The notes below the pieces were generated by a model. That model was not told the origin of the DNA. It saw only the letters and a list, made by a program, of their open reading frames with translations, and did not search any database. Of a stretch of 64,000 nucleotides of DNA, positions 63,785-64,000 are shown one piece after another. The position numbers and the translations under genes were made by a program. The stretch is from Neodiprion pinetum (Eukaryota > Arthropoda > Insecta > Hymenoptera > Diprionidae): NCBI RefSeq assembly GCF_021155775.2, contig NC_060232.1:14358251-14422250 (forward strand). The letters run 5' to 3'. Numbering within the stretch: position 1 is the stretch's first letter; the number at the start of each line of letters is the position of its first letter.

Positions 63785-63864
63785 AACGTTCGGATAATTG
63801 AGCGTTCGGATAAACTAAGTCATCGTTCGGATAATTGAGGGTTCGGATAATCGAGGTTCTACTG
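63785..63864 (-). mobile_element. pogo/Tigger-like terminus with subterminal repeats
   Basis: On the minus strand from 63864 it reads cagtagaacctcgattatcc followed by gaac, with TA outside (63865-63866). Four copies of ttcggataa lie within 80 bp as subterminal repeats. Only one end is visible. Confidence 0.6.
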
Positions 63865-64000
63865 TATTAATTTCTTGTATCGCCGACAAGTCGGTAACGT
63901 TGTAACTCGGTAAGTACGCGCAAGCTAAGTTTGGACTTGGGATTACCATTACGAAGACTGTGTTACTCGAAACGTTATTTTGCAACCAACATTACTACGT

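Overview
The window looks like an intron-rich, transposon-packed stretch of an arthropod (most likely insect) nuclear genome. The DNA is AT-rich, there are no operons, introns have GT/AG ends, and the mobile elements are eukaryotic: non-LTR reverse transcriptase, LTRs, piggyBac-type and hAT-type elements, a Polinton/adintovirus-type polymerase B, and many foldback elements. Almost all longer open frames are transposon-derived or spurious.

One host gene can be followed on the minus strand. Seven exons at 58579-58468, 58020-57891, 30102-29992, 29826-29705, 29569-29373, 6344-6187 and 5983-5918 join in one reading frame with matching phases. They encode two KH-type domains like those of the RNA-binding splicing protein KHDC4 (KIAA0907/BLOM7). 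Two introns are about 27.8 kb and 23.0 kb, and nearly everything else in the window is mobile DNA lying in them or flanking the gene. The first exon(s) and the C-terminal exons were not securely found.

Layout, left to right. 1-2000: 5' debris and the 3' half of a non-LTR retrotransposon. 2061-3893: a solo LTR with a 4-bp duplication. 5918-6344: two host exons. 6944-7402: hAT-type MITE. 8890-10600: GC-richer transposon-like leader. 11345-13001: foldback. 13056-16618: Polinton remnants (integrase piece and polymerase B). 17213-18510: tandem repeat split by a piggyBac-type MITE. 18654-20336: foldback. 20890-21667: zinc-finger remnant. 21774-23033: inverted LTR-like pair. 23036-25622: repeat arm and a truncated inverted copy of the 2061-3893 LTR. 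28131-29085: tandem repeat and the second repeat arm. 29373-30102: three host exons. 30156-30368: hAT MITE. 31883-36598: hAT-like element with a broken transposase. 38621-39776 and 41233-42112: further terminal-inverted-repeat elements. 42713-46159: a 3.4-kb palindrome. About 47960-55500: a three-level nest of elements. 56995-57501: foldback. 57891-58579: two host exons. 60684-63132: an element with about 480-bp inverted arms and an OTU protease frame. The right edge holds a small MITE and a pogo/Tigger-like end.

The host gene would make a nuclear RNA-binding protein. The mobile elements form independent layers, and several insertions can be dated relative to each other from what they interrupt. 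The most striking recurring structure is a long foldback whose short spacer holds the C-terminal piece of a protein-coding frame (44.4 kb and 51.7 kb).
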